Source: Actinomycetes bacterium
Lineage (GTDB): Bacteria > Actinomycetota > Acidimicrobiia > Acidimicrobiales > Palsa-688
DNA: 64,000 bases
Direction of reading: 5' to 3'
Assembly: GCA_021808665.1 (NCBI GenBank)
Contig: JAKBBA010000002.1
Coordinates: forward strand, 1-64,000
Shown: positions 37,671 through 46,704 of the stretch, one piece after another
How the letters are laid out: each line of letters begins with the position of its first letter
Position numbering within the stretch: the first letter of the stretch is position 1
Notes under the pieces: generated by a model
Database searches by the model: none
What the model was told of the DNA's origin: nothing
The model's input: the letters and a program-made list of their open reading frames with translations, nothing else
Made by a program: the position numbers and the translations under genes

Positions 37671-39827
37671 TTGGAGCTCTTGCATAACTCGTACACCTCC
37701 CCAGTCCTTCCGGGCGATCCTTACCCGCTCGGCGCCACTTTCGACGGGTTGGGGACTAACTTCTCCCTGTTCTCCCAGGCGGCTGAAGCCGTCGAGCTGT
37801 GCCTCTTCGACCTCGACGGGAGGGAGACCCGCTTCGAGCTACCAGAGGTTGACGCCTACTGCTGGCACGGATACGTCGAGCACGTAGAGCCGGGGCAGCT
37901 ATACGGTTACCGCGTTCACGGGCCCTATGACCCCGAAAAGGGCCTTCGTTGCAACTCTTCGAAGCTGCTCATCGACCCCTACGCCAAAGCTGTCGAAGGT
38001 GAGGTGGGTTGGGGTCAGGAGCCGTTCGGGTATCGCCTCGGAGGTGACGACATCACCCGGGACGACAGCGACTCAGCTCATGTGATGCCCAAGGCTATCG
38101 TCGTCGACTCGGCTTTCCACTGGGGTTCGGACCACCCGCCGAGGCACCGCTGGGCCGACACGGTCATCTACGAAACCCACGTGAAAGGTCTGACCTGGAA
38201 TCATCCAGAGGTCCCCGCTCACCAGCGGGGAACCTACGCCGGTCTCGCCCACCCGGCGATCATCGAGCATTTGACCAAGCTGGGCGTGACTGCCCTCGAG
38301 CTGATGCCGGTCCACCAGTTCATCCACGATCGCCGCCTCGCCGACATGGGCCTCCGCAACTATTGGGGTTACAACTCGATCGCCTACCTGGCCCCCCACA
38401 ACGGTTACGCGTCCAGGCCGGCTCACCGGGTCGTTGGGGAGTTCAAGTCGATGGTGAAGACCCTTCACCGCGCCGGGATCGAGGTGATCCTCGACGTCGT
38501 GTACAACCACACGGCGGAAGGCGACCACATGGGGCCTACCCTCTCGTTTAGAGGTATCGACAACCCCTCTTACTACCGTCTCGTGGACGGCGACCCCCGC
38601 CATTACAACGACTCGACTGGGACTGGCAACTCGCTCAACGTCCGCAACCCCCAAGTCCTGCAGCTTCTCATGGACTCGCTCCGCTACTGGGTCATGGAGA
38701 TGCATGTGGACGGCTTCCGGTTCGACCTTGCGGCGTCACTGGCCCGCCAGTTTCACGAGGTGGACAGGCTCTCGGCTTTCTTCGACTTAATCCACCAAGA
38801 CCCTGTGGTGAGCCAGGTGAAGCTGATCGCCGAGCCGTGGGACGTCGGGGACGGCGGCTACCAAGTGGGTAACTTCCCTCCCCTGTGGTCGGAGTGGAAC
38901 GGCAAGTTCCGTGACACGGTGAGAGACTACTGGCGTCAAGGGGGAACCCCGATAGGCGAGCTCGCAGAGCGTCTCACTGGGAGCTCGGACCTCTACCAAG
39001 CGAACGGGCGCAGCCCTTTTGCTTCCATCAACTTCGTGACCGCCCATGACGGTTTCACTTTGTGTGATCTGGTCTCGTACAACGACAAGCACAACGAGGC
39101 CAACGGCGAGCACGGCAGGGACGGCACCGACGACAACCGTTCCTGGAACTGCGGAGTCGAGGGCCCGACCGACGACGAGGCCGTGAAGGAGCTCCGGCAG
39201 CGCCAGATGCGAAATATCATGGCGACGCTGATGCTCAGCCAAGGAGTTCCGATGCTCCTCGGCGGGGACGAATTCGGCAGGACCCAGCACGGCAACAACA
39301 ACGCATACTGCCAGGACAACGAAACGTCGTGGTACGACTGGGCCCGCGTTGACGAGGATCTTCTAGCATGGACCCGGGCGTTGATCGGCCTACGCAGAGA
39401 ACACCCGGTATTTCGTCGCAGGCGTTTCTTCCAGGGCCGGCCCCTCCGGGCCTCGGGTAGCTCCGAGCGCCTCCCCGACATCGCGTGGTTCCGTCCCGAC
39501 GGCGCCCAGATGGGCGACGCCGACTGGAACGTCGGATACGCCAAATCCCTCGGGGTGTTCTTGAACGGGTCGGCCATACCCGATCCAGACGAACATGGAC
39601 GTCGAGTGCTCGACGACTCTTTTTTCTTGGTCCTCAATGCTTGGGATCAGCCACTCGACTTGACTCTTCCCGCCGAACAGTGGGCGAAGACGTGGAAGGT
39701 GGTTCTCGACACGTCCTCGCCGACGCTGGCCGGCACGGATCCAGTGACCCTCGAAGCCTCATCGCACATGGCAGTCCCCGGTCGCACAGTCGTGGTTCTC
39801 GAGGCAGGACGCCCCGTTAAAACTTGA
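37671..39827 (+). CDS. glgX: Glycogen debranching enzyme
   Basis: GlgX removes alpha-1,6 branches from phosphorylase-trimmed glycogen. The 718-residue protein has an N-terminal CBM48 domain (about 15 to 110, YPLGATFDGLGTNFSLFS) and a GH13 barrel. The nucleophile Asp lies in MHVDGFRFDLAASL, the acid Glu in LIAEPWDVG and the third Asp in VTAHDGFTL. Length is typical. The TTG start follows AAGGGA. The stop abuts the stop of the converging MBL gene with no base between. Confidence 0.93.
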   Translation: MELLHNSYTSPVLPGDPYPLGATFDGLGTNFSLFSQAAEAVELCLFDLDGRETRFELPEVDAYCWHGYVEHVEPGQLYGYRVHGPYDPEKGLRCNSSKLLIDPYAKAVEGEVGWGQEPFGYRLGGDDITRDDSDSAHVMPKAIVVDSAFHWGSDHPPRHRWADTVIYETHVKGLTWNHPEVPAHQRGTYAGLAHPAIIEHLTKLGVTALELMPVHQFIHDRRLADMGLRNYWGYNSIAYLAPHNGYASRPAHRVVGEFKSMVKTLHRAGIEVILDVVYNHTAEGDHMGPTLSFRGIDNPSYYRLVDGDPRHYNDSTGTGNSLNVRNPQVLQLLMDSLRYWVMEMHVDGFRFDLAASLARQFHEVDRLSAFFDLIHQDPVVSQVKLIAEPWDVGDGGYQVGNFPPLWSEWNGKFRDTVRDYWRQGGTPIGELAERLTGSSDLYQANGRSPFASINFVTAHDGFTLCDLVSYNDKHNEANGEHGRDGTDDNRSWNCGVEGPTDDEAVKELRQRQMRNIMATLMLSQGVPMLLGGDEFGRTQHGNNNAYCQDNETSWYDWARVDEDLLAWTRALIGLRREHPVFRRRRFFQGRPLRASGSSERLPDIAWFRPDGAQMGDADWNVGYAKSLGVFLNGSAIPDPDEHGRRVLDDSFFLVLNAWDQPLDLTLPAEQWAKTWKVVLDTSSPTLAGTDPVTLEASSHMAVPGRTVVVLEAGRPVKT

Positions 39828-40544
39828 TCAACTCCCAAAGGCCGCCAGCCACGCCCCTTCGTCCGCTACGGCGAACGTTGGGTTGGTCTGCTTCACGACG
39901 TCCAGAGTGGCAGCCGAAGCAGCCGAGTAGCGATGCCCAGGGTATAAAACAGTCGTCTCAGCCAAGGAAGATAACTTGCGCAGGCTCTGGTACATAGCCT
40001 GCGGATCTCCGCCGGGCAGGTCAGTCCGGCCACAACCTGAGAGAAACAGGGTGTCGCCAGCTACGAGCATCCCGTCGACCAAGAAGCACTGACTTCCTGG
40101 CGTATGGCCCGGCGTGTGGATTAGCTCCACTTCTATAGCGCCGACCGCTACCTTGTCGCCTCCGTAGTGGCCGACGACCTCGCCAGGGTCGACGCCTGTC
40201 ACCCTGCAAATCGACATCACCTCTTGGCGGTGGGCGTGGATCGGAACCGACACCACCTCCAAGAGCCGGGAAAGACCCTCGATGCTGAATCCCATCATCG
40301 ACCCGCCGACATGGTCGGGATGGTGGTGAGTCACGAGAACCCCTGCGAGAACCATCCCGTCGCCTTCGGCGACGCCGAGGATGTCGTCGACAGCGTAGGC
40401 GGGATCCACGACCAAAGCCTCGGAGGTTTCACGGTCACCGATCAGATACGAAAAGTTGACCATCTGGTTCGCCAGCGGGTCGGTCCTGGCGTGGTCCCTA
40501 CCCGACAGCAACTGCCTGAAATACAACCGATCGTCGCTTGGCAC
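39828..40544 (-). CDS. Metallo-beta-lactamase-fold hydrolase
   Basis: The GTG at 40544 gives 238 residues, the normal glyoxalase II-like size. The open frame runs 103 codons further upstream, through the divergent promoter into the pirin gene, but that part is unlike the family. THHHPDH is the metal-binding HxHxDH. HTPGHTPGS, GDTLF and PGH complete the two-metal site. Members hydrolyse thioesters such as hydroxyacyl-glutathione or act on persulfides. The substrate here is unknown. It is divergent from the pirin gene, so the two may share control. Confidence 0.85.
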   Translation of the reverse strand: MPSDDRLYFRQLLSGRDHARTDPLANQMVNFSYLIGDRETSEALVVDPAYAVDDILGVAEGDGMVLAGVLVTHHHPDHVGGSMMGFSIEGLSRLLEVVSVPIHAHRQEVMSICRVTGVDPGEVVGHYGGDKVAVGAIEVELIHTPGHTPGSQCFLVDGMLVAGDTLFLSGCGRTDLPGGDPQAMYQSLRKLSSLAETTVLYPGHRYSAASAATLDVVKQTNPTFAVADEGAWLAAFGS

Positions 40545-40602
40545 GTCCTCGACCCTAGCCTCTCGCCGACCACCCCGAGCGGGCCTCGAGGGAATAGTTG
40601 CA

Positions 40603-40625
40603 TACACAACGATGTTCAGTGTGTA
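40603..40625. promoter_or_regulatory. Inverted repeat in the MBL/pirin divergent promoter
   Basis: TACAC (40603..40607) and GTGTA (40621..40625) form an inverted repeat with a 13-base centre. The flanks are also partly symmetric (GTTGC on the left, GCAAAC on the right). This is a plausible site for a regulator acting on both genes. Confidence 0.4.
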
Positions 40626-40671
40626 GTCGCAAACGCGTCGAGCGAAGCGACGAGGAGAAAGGATCGCTACC

Positions 40672-41619
40672 ATGCCGGCCGTAACCGTCGAAGACATGTC
40701 CACCATTGCGAAGCTGCAAGTGGATCGTGATGCGCGGAGCAAGGAACCCGTGATGATCACCAACGCTCCTGGCGGATTCGAAGGTGAAGGCTTCCCAGTC
40801 CGGCGCGCCTTCGCCGGGGTCCCTCTCCAGCTTTTGGACCCGTTTGTCCACATGGATCAGATGGGCGAAGTCGACTACGCCCCAGGGGAGCCAAAGGGCA
40901 CCCCTTGGCATCCCCACCGGGGATTCGAAACAGTGACATACATGATCGACGGAACCTTCGAACACAGCGACTCGACAGGCGGCGGCGGACTAATCACCGA
41001 CGGCGACACTCAGTGGATGACCGCCGGTGCCGGGATCCTCCACATCGAGCGTCCCCCGGAGACCCTCGTGGCGTCGGGTGGCCTCTTCCACGGGATCCAG
41101 CTGTGGGTGAACCTCCCATCCATTGCGAAGATGGTGCCACCTAGGTACCAGGACATCCGCGCCGGACGTCTTGGTCTGCTGGCCTCGCCGGACGGCGGAG
41201 CTCTCGTTCGGCTGATAGCAGGCCGCATTGGCGAGACCAGCGGCCCCGGATCCACCCATACGCCGATCACGATGGTCCACGTCTCGCTGTCGGCCGGATC
41301 TCGCCTTGTAGTCCCATGGGACCGGACTTTCAACGCCCTCGCCTACGGTCTCGCCGGTAATGGTTCGGTCGGGCCGACCGGGGCTCCCCTCGCCTCCGGA
41401 CAGCTAAGTGTGCTCGGTGAAGGAGATGCCGTCGAGTTGCGGTCGGCCGCACGACCCGATGGGCCCTCCGAGACCTTCGAGGTCCTCCTCCTCGGTGGCC
41501 GACCCATTAAGGAGCCAGTCGCGCACTACGGCCCGTTCGTGATGAACACAAGCGACGAGATCGCCGAAGCTTTCGAGGACTTCCGCCGTGGGCGAATGGG
41601 CACGATACCGCCGGCCTGA
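40672..41619 (+). CDS. Pirin family protein
   Basis: The 315-residue bicupin has the pirin metal site HPHRGFETVTYMIDG, followed by a His and a Glu on the neighbouring strands (GAGILHIE region), then the second cupin and a C-terminal IKEPVAHYGPFVMNTSDEIAEAFEDF helix. Bacterial pirins act as quercetin dioxygenases or as partners of metabolic enzymes such as pyruvate dehydrogenase. It precedes the regulator and hopanoid operon by 69 bases, with a hairpin in between. Confidence 0.88.
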   Translation: MPAVTVEDMSTIAKLQVDRDARSKEPVMITNAPGGFEGEGFPVRRAFAGVPLQLLDPFVHMDQMGEVDYAPGEPKGTPWHPHRGFETVTYMIDGTFEHSDSTGGGGLITDGDTQWMTAGAGILHIERPPETLVASGGLFHGIQLWVNLPSIAKMVPPRYQDIRAGRLGLLASPDGGALVRLIAGRIGETSGPGSTHTPITMVHVSLSAGSRLVVPWDRTFNALAYGLAGNGSVGPTGAPLASGQLSVLGEGDAVELRSAARPDGPSETFEVLLLGGRPIKEPVAHYGPFVMNTSDEIAEAFEDFRRGRMGTIPPA

Positions 41620-41630
41620 CGCGGCGGAGC

Positions 41631-41652
41631 GCAGCGGTGATTTTCCCGCTGC
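41631..41652 (+). terminator. Hairpin after the pirin gene
   Basis: GCAGCGG (41631..41637) and CCGCTGC (41646..41652) form a perfect seven-bp stem with an eight-base loop, 12 bases after the stop. The tail is TGTTGG, so it is a weak but plausible terminator. Confidence 0.4.
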
Positions 41653-41688
41653 TGTTGGACCTACGCGCTCATTGCGCGACAAACTGGC

Positions 41689-42441
41689 ATGGTGAGCGTC
41701 GACAGGCTGCCTGACCCTGAGCACACGGGGATGTCCCTGTCGCAGCTCGTTGCTCGAACCGGTGTTCCGGCGTCGACAATCCACCACTATCGGCGTTCTG
41801 GGTGGATTCCCCAGCCGGTCCGTCAGTCCAACAGGCACTTCGAGTACAACGAAGGTCATGTCGAGGCGATCCTCGAGTTGCGTTCGGGGTCATCGGCGTT
41901 CAGCCACGACTGCCGTGCTCGCCTTGTCGCAGCGGCCATCGAAGCCTTCCGAACCCGTAGTTTCGCCGAGGCATCCGTGAGCGACATCACCTCAGCTGCC
42001 CAGATGGCTAAGGGAAACTTCTACAGGTACTTCCCATCCAAGGAGGCGCTTATAAGCGCTTGCATCGAGACTCTCGTGGACGACACTGCTTCACGCCTCG
42101 AGGCGGCTTTGGAGTCGACGGGTGGTGTAGAGCCGTTGCGCGGTGACGCCGGCAAAACGGCCCTCGTCCTCGGATACGTCCTCGCTGACGTGCTCCCACT
42201 TTTGCTGGAGCTCGGAGCTCGTGCTGCTAAAGGCCACGAGCCGAGCGCGGAGTTGGCCCGGCGGTCTCTGCGAACGCTGGCGTCGGTGGCGGGCCGCCCT
42301 TTTCTCGAACCTGGGCTCGACGACGACACAAAGCTGATCGACACCGGGCTGGAAGTCCTCCAGTTGGCTTTCGCCACGGTGATGTCATGGGCCGTCGGCC
42401 CGGACTGGCCCCCTGACGAGGGCACTGCGTCCCAAGCTTGA
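41689..42441 (+). CDS. MerR-TetR hybrid regulator upstream of hopanoid genes
   Basis: The 250-residue protein joins two DNA-binding folds. Residues 14 to 70 are MerR-like (MSLSQLVARTGVPASTIHHYRRSGWIPQP, then RHFEYNEGHVEAILELR). Residues about 72 to 130 are a TetR helix-turn-helix (RLVAAAIEAFRTRSFAEASVSDITSAAQMAKGNFYRYFPSKEALI), followed by a TetR-like ligand domain. It ends 27 bases before hpnC and may be transcribed with it. It is the natural candidate to control the hopanoid operon; targets and ligand are inferred. Confidence 0.8.
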   Translation: MVSVDRLPDPEHTGMSLSQLVARTGVPASTIHHYRRSGWIPQPVRQSNRHFEYNEGHVEAILELRSGSSAFSHDCRARLVAAAIEAFRTRSFAEASVSDITSAAQMAKGNFYRYFPSKEALISACIETLVDDTASRLEAALESTGGVEPLRGDAGKTALVLGYVLADVLPLLLELGARAAKGHEPSAELARRSLRTLASVAGRPFLEPGLDDDTKLIDTGLEVLQLAFATVMSWAVGPDWPPDEGTASQA

Positions 42442-42468
42442 CACGACCACCCCGATGACGTACAAATT

Positions 42469-43374
42469 ATGACCACGCGGTCACTTCAGTATTCCTACGT
42501 TTCGATGCCCACTCCCACCGGCCTTCCCAGCGACGAAGACGTCATGGGCAGGGCCGGGCGCGAGAATTTCAGGGTTGTGTCGCGCTTGGTACCTGCTGAC
42601 TCGCAGCGCCACCTAAGGGCGTTCTACGGCTACGCCCGCCTCGTCGACGAGATCGGCGACGCCTACGCCGGCGACCGCCTCGCCGCGTTGGACTGGGTCG
42701 CCACGCAGACGGCTGGAGCTCTCGACGGTCTCACCGGCACCCATCCGCTGGTCGGCGCAGCAGTCGACTCAGTTCGCGAACTGGGCGCAGATGCCCAACC
42801 GCTGTTCGACCTGGTCGAGGCGAACCGAATTGACCAGGCGGTCTCCCGCTACGAGACCTTCGAGGATCTGCTCGGCTACTGTGAACTTTCAGCTAACCCA
42901 GTCGGCAGATTGGTCCTGGCTGCTTTCGGTTGCACTGGCGCAGAGGCACTTCGCCACTCCGACTCGATCTGTACTGGCCTGCAGATAATCGAGCATTGCG
43001 CTGACATGGCCGAGGACTACCGTAACTCCCGGGTGTACATGCCCGAGGTGGACTGGGTTCGCTTCGGCGCCGACCCAGCCGAGCTGGACAGTGGCATATC
43101 AGCAAGCTGTGCCCTGAGGGCGATGGTCGCCTTCGAAGTGTCGCGGGCTCGGCGGTTCCTCGACGCCGGACTTCCCTTGATTGACATTCTGTCCGGGACG
43201 CTAGCCTGGGCTGTAGCCGGATTCTGGGCGGGCGGAAATGCAGCCGCCGACCGTATCGCCGAACGAGACTTCGACGTCTGCCAGCCAGCCAGCCGGCCCT
43301 CCCCGGTCCGGGTCGCCGTCCACCTTCTGCGGGCAGCTCCCCGGGCGATGAGACGCAAAGCCCAAGCCGAGTGA
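42469..43374 (+). CDS. hpnC: Hydroxysqualene synthase
   Basis: HpnC converts presqualene diphosphate to hydroxysqualene in the three-enzyme bacterial squalene route. The 301-residue protein has the trans-isoprenyl synthase fold. The two acidic motifs are D60-E-I-G-D64 (YARLVDEIGD) and D179-M-A-E-D183 (CADMAEDY). It is the first structural gene of the operon and overlaps hpnD by four bases. Order and pairing with HpnD and HpnE support this name over phytoene synthase. Confidence 0.9.
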   Translation: MTTRSLQYSYVSMPTPTGLPSDEDVMGRAGRENFRVVSRLVPADSQRHLRAFYGYARLVDEIGDAYAGDRLAALDWVATQTAGALDGLTGTHPLVGAAVDSVRELGADAQPLFDLVEANRIDQAVSRYETFEDLLGYCELSANPVGRLVLAAFGCTGAEALRHSDSICTGLQIIEHCADMAEDYRNSRVYMPEVDWVRFGADPAELDSGISASCALRAMVAFEVSRARRFLDAGLPLIDILSGTLAWAVAGFWAGGNAAADRIAERDFDVCQPASRPSPVRVAVHLLRAAPRAMRRKAQAE

Positions 43375-44231
43375 GGGTCGATGAGGCCTACAAAGCCTGC
43401 GGGGAGATAACGGCTTCCCAGGCGAAGAACTTCTACTACGGCATCAAGCTACTCCCGCCACCCAAGAGACAGGCGATGTCGGCACTGTACGCCCTCGCGA
43501 GGCGTATCGACGACGTCGGAGACGGGCCATTGCTGCAAGCGGACAAGCTAGAAGCGCTAGACGCCATCCGCCGCGACGTTGCGGCGCTTCGAGATGACCC
43601 TTCGAGCGGCCTGACGTCGCAGGACCCGGTCCTCGTCGCCATGGCGGACGCATCAAGAAGATGGAGCATCCCCCTAGACGCGATCCAAGATCTCGTCGAC
43701 GGGTGCAAGATGGACGTCGTCGGCACCGCCTACGAGAACATCGACGACCTCGTCGGCTACTGCAGGAAGGTGGCGGGCACGGTAGGTAGGTGCAGTCTCG
43801 CAATCTACGGCAACCACCAACCCGGCCGCGCCGAGATGCTCGCCGACGACCTCGGGGTTGCGCTTCAACTCACCAACATCCTCCGCGACGTCGTGGAGGA
43901 CTACCGCGACATGGGCCGCATATACCTGCCGCGGGACGACCTCGCCCGCTTCAGCGTCGGCGAGGACCTTCAGGGGCAAGAAGACGACCTAGCCGCTCTC
44001 ATAAGCTTCGAGGCGGGCCGCGCCTGCGAATGGTATGACAGAGCCTTGCCGCTGCTGGAACTGCTGGACCGCCGCTCGCGGGCCTGCACAGCGGCGATGG
44101 CCGGCATCTACCGCAAGCTTCTCGAGCGGATCCTCCGCGACCCGGTATCGGTACTGCGCACGAGGGTTTCCCTGACCGCCGCCGACAAGTCGATCGTCGC
44201 CGCGCGCGCCGTGCTAACAGGCGGCATATGA
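43371..44231 (+). CDS. hpnD: Presqualene diphosphate synthase
   Basis: HpnD joins two farnesyl diphosphates to presqualene diphosphate. The 286-residue protein has acidic motifs DDVGD (47 to 51) and DVVED (173 to 177) with QLTNILRD, the usual second-motif context. The GTG overlaps hpnC (GTGA), and its stop overlaps hpnE (ATGA). Together with HpnC and HpnE it replaces the single squalene synthase of eukaryotes. Confidence 0.92.
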   Translation: MRVDEAYKACGEITASQAKNFYYGIKLLPPPKRQAMSALYALARRIDDVGDGPLLQADKLEALDAIRRDVAALRDDPSSGLTSQDPVLVAMADASRRWSIPLDAIQDLVDGCKMDVVGTAYENIDDLVGYCRKVAGTVGRCSLAIYGNHQPGRAEMLADDLGVALQLTNILRDVVEDYRDMGRIYLPRDDLARFSVGEDLQGQEDDLAALISFEAGRACEWYDRALPLLELLDRRSRACTAAMAGIYRKLLERILRDPVSVLRTRVSLTAADKSIVAARAVLTGGI

Positions 44232-45670
44232 CCCCCCGACCCCTGGATCGTTCGACGGTGACGGTTATTGGCGGAGGCCTGTCCGGGATATCGGCCGCCT
44301 TGGAGGCCGCTGAGCTGGGTGCATCGGTGACCCTCATCGAGCGCAAAGCCCACCTTGGCGGCCTCACTTGGTCCTTCGACCACAACGGCATCGAAATGGA
44401 CAACGGCCAGCACGTGTTCCTGGCCTGCTGCAGTGAATACCGCCGGTTCTTGGCACGTATCGGCTCCGACCGTGACGTCGTCGGCCCTTTCCCGCTCGAC
44501 GTTCCGGTGCTCGCTGAGACGGCCCGGGGGGCCGTCATAGCAACCAGGTTGCGACGCTCAAAGCTTCCTGTGCCCTTGCACCTAGCCGGTTCGCTGCTCT
44601 CGTACCCTCACATCTCCCCGGCGGAGAGAATAGGCCTCGGTCGGGCACTGGCCGGCTTGGCACGGCTGCGTCTAGGGGATCGCCACCTCGATCAGGTCAA
44701 CTTCTTCGAGTGGCTCCGCCGACATGGTCAGTCGCCAAGAGCGATCGAAGCCGTGTGGGATCTGATCACTGTCCCGACCGTCAACCTCCCCGCCTCGGAG
44801 ACCTCTCTCGCCGTAGCGGCTCAGGTCTTCAAGACCGGACTCCTCAGCGACCGCGCGGCCTGCGACATCGGGTGGAGCGCAGTCCCGCTCGGACGCCTCC
44901 ACGGGCAACGGGCGTTCGCTGAGCTTCGCCGGCGGGGCGTTGCGCTCCGCACATCCGTACGGGTCCGTTCGCTGGCAAAGCAAGGATCCACCTGGGAAGT
45001 CGCAACCGACTCGGAGATATTCGAGTCCGATGCCGTGATCGTCGCAGTCCCCCACGACGAGGCGGCGGCTCTCGTCCCGGGAGACGTGGCGCCGGAACGC
45101 GACACCTGGCACGACCTGGGGTCGTCCGCCGTGGTCGACGTGCACCTGGTCTTCGACCGGACTGTAACGGTGTGGCCGCTTATGGCAGCTTTGCACTCCC
45201 CCGTCCAATGGGTCTTCGACCGCTCGTCGGCGTCGGGGCTCACCGGGGCCGACCGCCAATCACTTCGCGGGCGCACCGAACCGCAGTACCTTGCTGTTTC
45301 GATATCAGCCGCAGACGGACTGCTCGCCCAAAGACCAGCCGCGATCGTGAAAGAGGTGACGGGCGCGCTTCGCCGGCTGCTCCCGGCGAGCGCCGACGCC
45401 ATTTTAGTGGATTCTCTAGTGACAAAGGAGCGCCGTGCCACTTTCAGAGCAGTACCCGGATCAGCGAGCCTACGAGCTAAGCCCGCCAAAGCGGTACAGC
45501 ATCTAGCCGTAGCTGGAGCGTGGACCGACACCGGGTGGCCGGCGACCATGGAAGGGGCCGTAAGAAGCGGCCTCGCCGCCGCCCGAGCCATCGCAGGCTT
45601 ACCGCCATTGCAGCTGTCAGATTCCAAGTTTAACGAACCACAACCCCAACCCACACGGGAGGTCGCGTGA
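44228..45670 (+). CDS. hpnE: Hydroxysqualene dehydroxylase
   Basis: HpnE removes the hydroxyl of hydroxysqualene to give squalene. The 480-residue flavoprotein has an N-terminal FAD site VTVIGGGLSGISAALEAAELG. GGLTWSFDHNGIEMDNGQH follows, then a C-terminal AGAWTDTGWPATMEGAVRSG that closes the flavin fold, as in amine-oxidase-like desaturases. It overlaps hpnD and the prenyl synthase gene by four bases each. Confidence 0.9.
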   Translation: MTPRPLDRSTVTVIGGGLSGISAALEAAELGASVTLIERKAHLGGLTWSFDHNGIEMDNGQHVFLACCSEYRRFLARIGSDRDVVGPFPLDVPVLAETARGAVIATRLRRSKLPVPLHLAGSLLSYPHISPAERIGLGRALAGLARLRLGDRHLDQVNFFEWLRRHGQSPRAIEAVWDLITVPTVNLPASETSLAVAAQVFKTGLLSDRAACDIGWSAVPLGRLHGQRAFAELRRRGVALRTSVRVRSLAKQGSTWEVATDSEIFESDAVIVAVPHDEAAALVPGDVAPERDTWHDLGSSAVVDVHLVFDRTVTVWPLMAALHSPVQWVFDRSSASGLTGADRQSLRGRTEPQYLAVSISAADGLLAQRPAAIVKEVTGALRRLLPASADAILVDSLVTKERRATFRAVPGSASLRAKPAKAVQHLAVAGAWTDTGWPATMEGAVRSGLAAARAIAGLPPLQLSDSKFNEPQPQPTREVA

Positions 45671-46704
45671 CCCCTACTTTCGCTGTCGCCGAAGCACTTG
45701 AGCGTTGCAGGCAGGCCATAACCCCTGCATTGCGAGGTGCCGTAGACCGCCTAACACCGGACCTGCGCCTCATAGCTAGCTACCACTTCGGATGGACCGA
45801 TCCGTCGGGCGAACCGACCAAGGCTCCAGGTGGCAAAGGAATCCGTTCTGCGCTGGCAATCCTCAGCGCTGAGGCATGCTGGGCTGACCCAGCTGTGGGA
45901 GTACCCGGCGGGGTGGCCGTCGAACTGATCCATAATTTTTCCCTGATACACGACGACATCATCGACACCGACTCGGAACGCCACCACCGACCGACCGTGT
46001 GGTCAGAATACGGCGTCGGCGCTGCGATAGTCGCCGGTGATGCTCTAGCGGTCTTGGCACATCAAGTCCTTCTCGAATGCTCCCCCGATAGGGGCCCGAC
46101 GGCATCGAGCGCTCTCGCTGAGGCCACAGCCAAGATGATAGCCGGCCAAGCTGACGACATCGCGTTCGAGAAACGCCGTGACGTCAGCGTGGAGCAGTGT
46201 ACTGCCATGTCAGCCGCCAAGACCGGGGCACTCCTGGGGTGCGCGTCGTCGATCGGCGCGATTCTCGCCGGGGCACCTGATGCAGCCGTAATGGCCTTGA
46301 ACGACTTCGGCTTGCATTTAGGCCTGGCGTTCCAGGCGGTGGACGACCTGCTCGGAATCTGGGGCGACCCGAACACCACGGGCAAGCCCGCCGGCAACGA
46401 CCTCCGCCAACGGAAGAAGTCCCTACCCGTAGTAGCGGCCTTGGCAGCCGCGGGTCGCGAAGCAGACGAGCTGCGGACTCTTCTTCTCGGCGAGCCTGGG
46501 GCACTCCCGCCCCCGCTCGACCAGACGCAGGTCGAAAGGGCCCGCTTCTTGGTCGAGGCTTGCGGAGGTAAAGAGTGGACGGCGGTAAGGGCCAAGGCGA
46601 ACCTCGATGCAGCTCTCGGGGCGCTCGAAAGAGTTCGCCTCTCTCCGGTACCGCACAGGGACCTGGCAGACATGGCCGTCTACATCGTGGAGAGGGAGTT
46701 TTGA
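45667..46704 (+). CDS. Polyprenyl diphosphate synthase of the hopanoid operon
   Basis: The 345-residue enzyme elongates prenyl diphosphates by adding IPP. The first Asp-rich motif is D96-D97-I-I-D100 (LIHDDIID) and the second D226-D227 (QAVDDLLGIWGD). Its place between hpnE and shc, as in the Streptomyces hopanoid cluster, suggests it makes farnesyl diphosphate for HpnD, although chain length cannot be set from sequence alone. The start overlaps hpnE (GTGA), and the stop overlaps the TTG of shc. Confidence 0.88.
   Translation: MTPTFAVAEALERCRQAITPALRGAVDRLTPDLRLIASYHFGWTDPSGEPTKAPGGKGIRSALAILSAEACWADPAVGVPGGVAVELIHNFSLIHDDIIDTDSERHHRPTVWSEYGVGAAIVAGDALAVLAHQVLLECSPDRGPTASSALAEATAKMIAGQADDIAFEKRRDVSVEQCTAMSAAKTGALLGCASSIGAILAGAPDAAVMALNDFGLHLGLAFQAVDDLLGIWGDPNTTGKPAGNDLRQRKKSLPVVAALAAAGREADELRTLLLGEPGALPPPLDQTQVERARFLVEACGGKEWTAVRAKANLDAALGALERVRLSPVPHRDLADMAVYIVEREF

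Noticed and set aside
40545..40853. N-terminal extension of the MBL hydrolase
   Set aside because: It crosses the divergent promoter and overlaps the pirin gene. Residues there do not resemble the family.
46575..46700. N-terminal extension of shc
   Set aside because: It lies inside the prenyl synthase gene. The TTG at 46701 with its ribosome site fits better.
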